Source: Solobacterium sp. (GTDB lineage: Bacteria; Bacillota_I; Bacilli_A; Erysipelotrichales; Erysipelotrichaceae). From it: a stretch of 6,881 nucleotides of DNA. The notes beneath the pieces are model-generated. The model was not told where the DNA came from. It saw only the letters and a list, made by a program, of their open reading frames with translations, and made no database searches. The DNA lies in NCBI GenBank assembly GCA_015256455.1, contig JABZMB010000062.1:1-6881 (forward strand), in the 5' to 3' direction. This document shows, one piece after another, positions 6,624 through 6,881 of the stretch (position 1 is its first letter; each line of letters opens with the position of its first letter). The translations under genes and the position numbers were made by a program.

Positions 6624-6881
6624 AAAACGAGTTATTATTAGTGTTTCTATCGTTGCGGCCTTAGTACTTGGGTACTTTGGAATTCTTCAATTCCGTAAGG
6701 CATCCCGCAAGGTGGATGTTGTGCAAGTCAGTGCAATGAATATGGGTGGTAATCCGATGGAATCACAGATGAGTGGTTTGGTATCTGATCCAGCGACACA
6801 AACAGTTACACCATCTGTATCTCAAATCATCACTGCGGTATATGTTACCGAAGGACAAGCAGTATCAGTTGGTGATAAATT
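6616..6881 (+). CDS. Second membrane-fusion adaptor subunit, truncated by the window end
   Basis: Eighty-eight codons are open from the ATG at 6616 to the edge, with no stop. The protein begins MNKKRV, followed by a membrane helix at about 6-24, then an extracytoplasmic region. MSGLVSDPATQTVTP and ITAVYVTEGQAVSVGDK match the first half of the lipoyl-like domain of HlyD/MacA-type adaptors. It lines up with the first adaptor of the operon (YSGVVES against MSGLVSD, VFVSVGDQV against VYVTEGQAV), so the two are paralogues, though clearly diverged. The gene overlaps the ATPase gene by eight bases. One exporter therefore appears to encode two adaptors, perhaps forming a mixed ring. Alternatively the second adaptor could pair with another permease downstream. 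Confidence 0.82.
   Translation, partial: MNKKRVIISVSIVAALVLGYFGILQFRKASRKVDVVQVSAMNMGGNPMESQMSGLVSDPATQTVTPSVSQIITAVYVTEGQAVSVGDK

Noticed and set aside
1..6881. CRISPR array, tRNA or rRNA genes, insertion sequences, attachment sites
   Set aside because: Reading both strands showed no regularly spaced repeats, no tRNA cloverleaf, and no transposase, integrase or flanking duplications.

Overview
The window is about 6.9 kb of AT-rich DNA (roughly 38% G+C by eye). It carries Gram-positive-type Shine-Dalgarno sites, a lipoteichoic-acid-synthase-like enzyme and a single-membrane style ABC efflux operon. This fits a low-GC member of the Bacillota (Firmicutes). The protein style is reminiscent of gut or oral Erysipelotrichia or Clostridia, but the sequence does not prove a genus.

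Layout, left to right. (1) Two plus-strand genes 17 nt apart: a PfkB-family fructokinase (19-966) and a CpXC-domain putative zinc protein of unknown function (984-1679). (2) Two minus-strand genes facing them: a membrane-anchored Mrr-like nuclease (1676-2626) and, upstream of it, an LTA-synthase-family phosphoglycerol transferase (2645-4642). The CpXC and nuclease genes converge and share four bases at their ends. Both stop codons sit in the loop of a perfect 11-bp hairpin, which looks like an intrinsic terminator mainly for the minus-strand pair. (3) A divergent intergenic region of 155 bp (4643-4797) with a promoter on each strand. (4) A plus-strand export operon running off the right edge: membrane-fusion adaptor (4798-5946), MacB/LolD-type ATPase (5949-6623) and a second, paralogous adaptor (6616 onward, truncated by the window end). 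A permease is expected downstream but is not in the window.

The plus-strand genes all have clear GGAG or AGGAG ribosome sites. The two minus-strand genes have none. Instead each ATG lies exactly six bases after a perfect TATAAT, so transcription would start on the A of the start codon. This suggests leaderless mRNAs. It also moves the start of the LTA-synthase-like gene from a GTG at 4678, which is really part of the -35 box, to the ATG at 4642.

Functionally the window joins sugar phosphorylation, an envelope polymer enzyme transcribed together with a membrane-tethered nuclease, and an ABC exporter. The most unusual items are the nuclease architecture, the leaderless starts and the terminator with stop codons in its loop. 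No tRNA, rRNA, CRISPR array, insertion sequence or phage gene is apparent. No gene-free stretch exceeds 300 bases.
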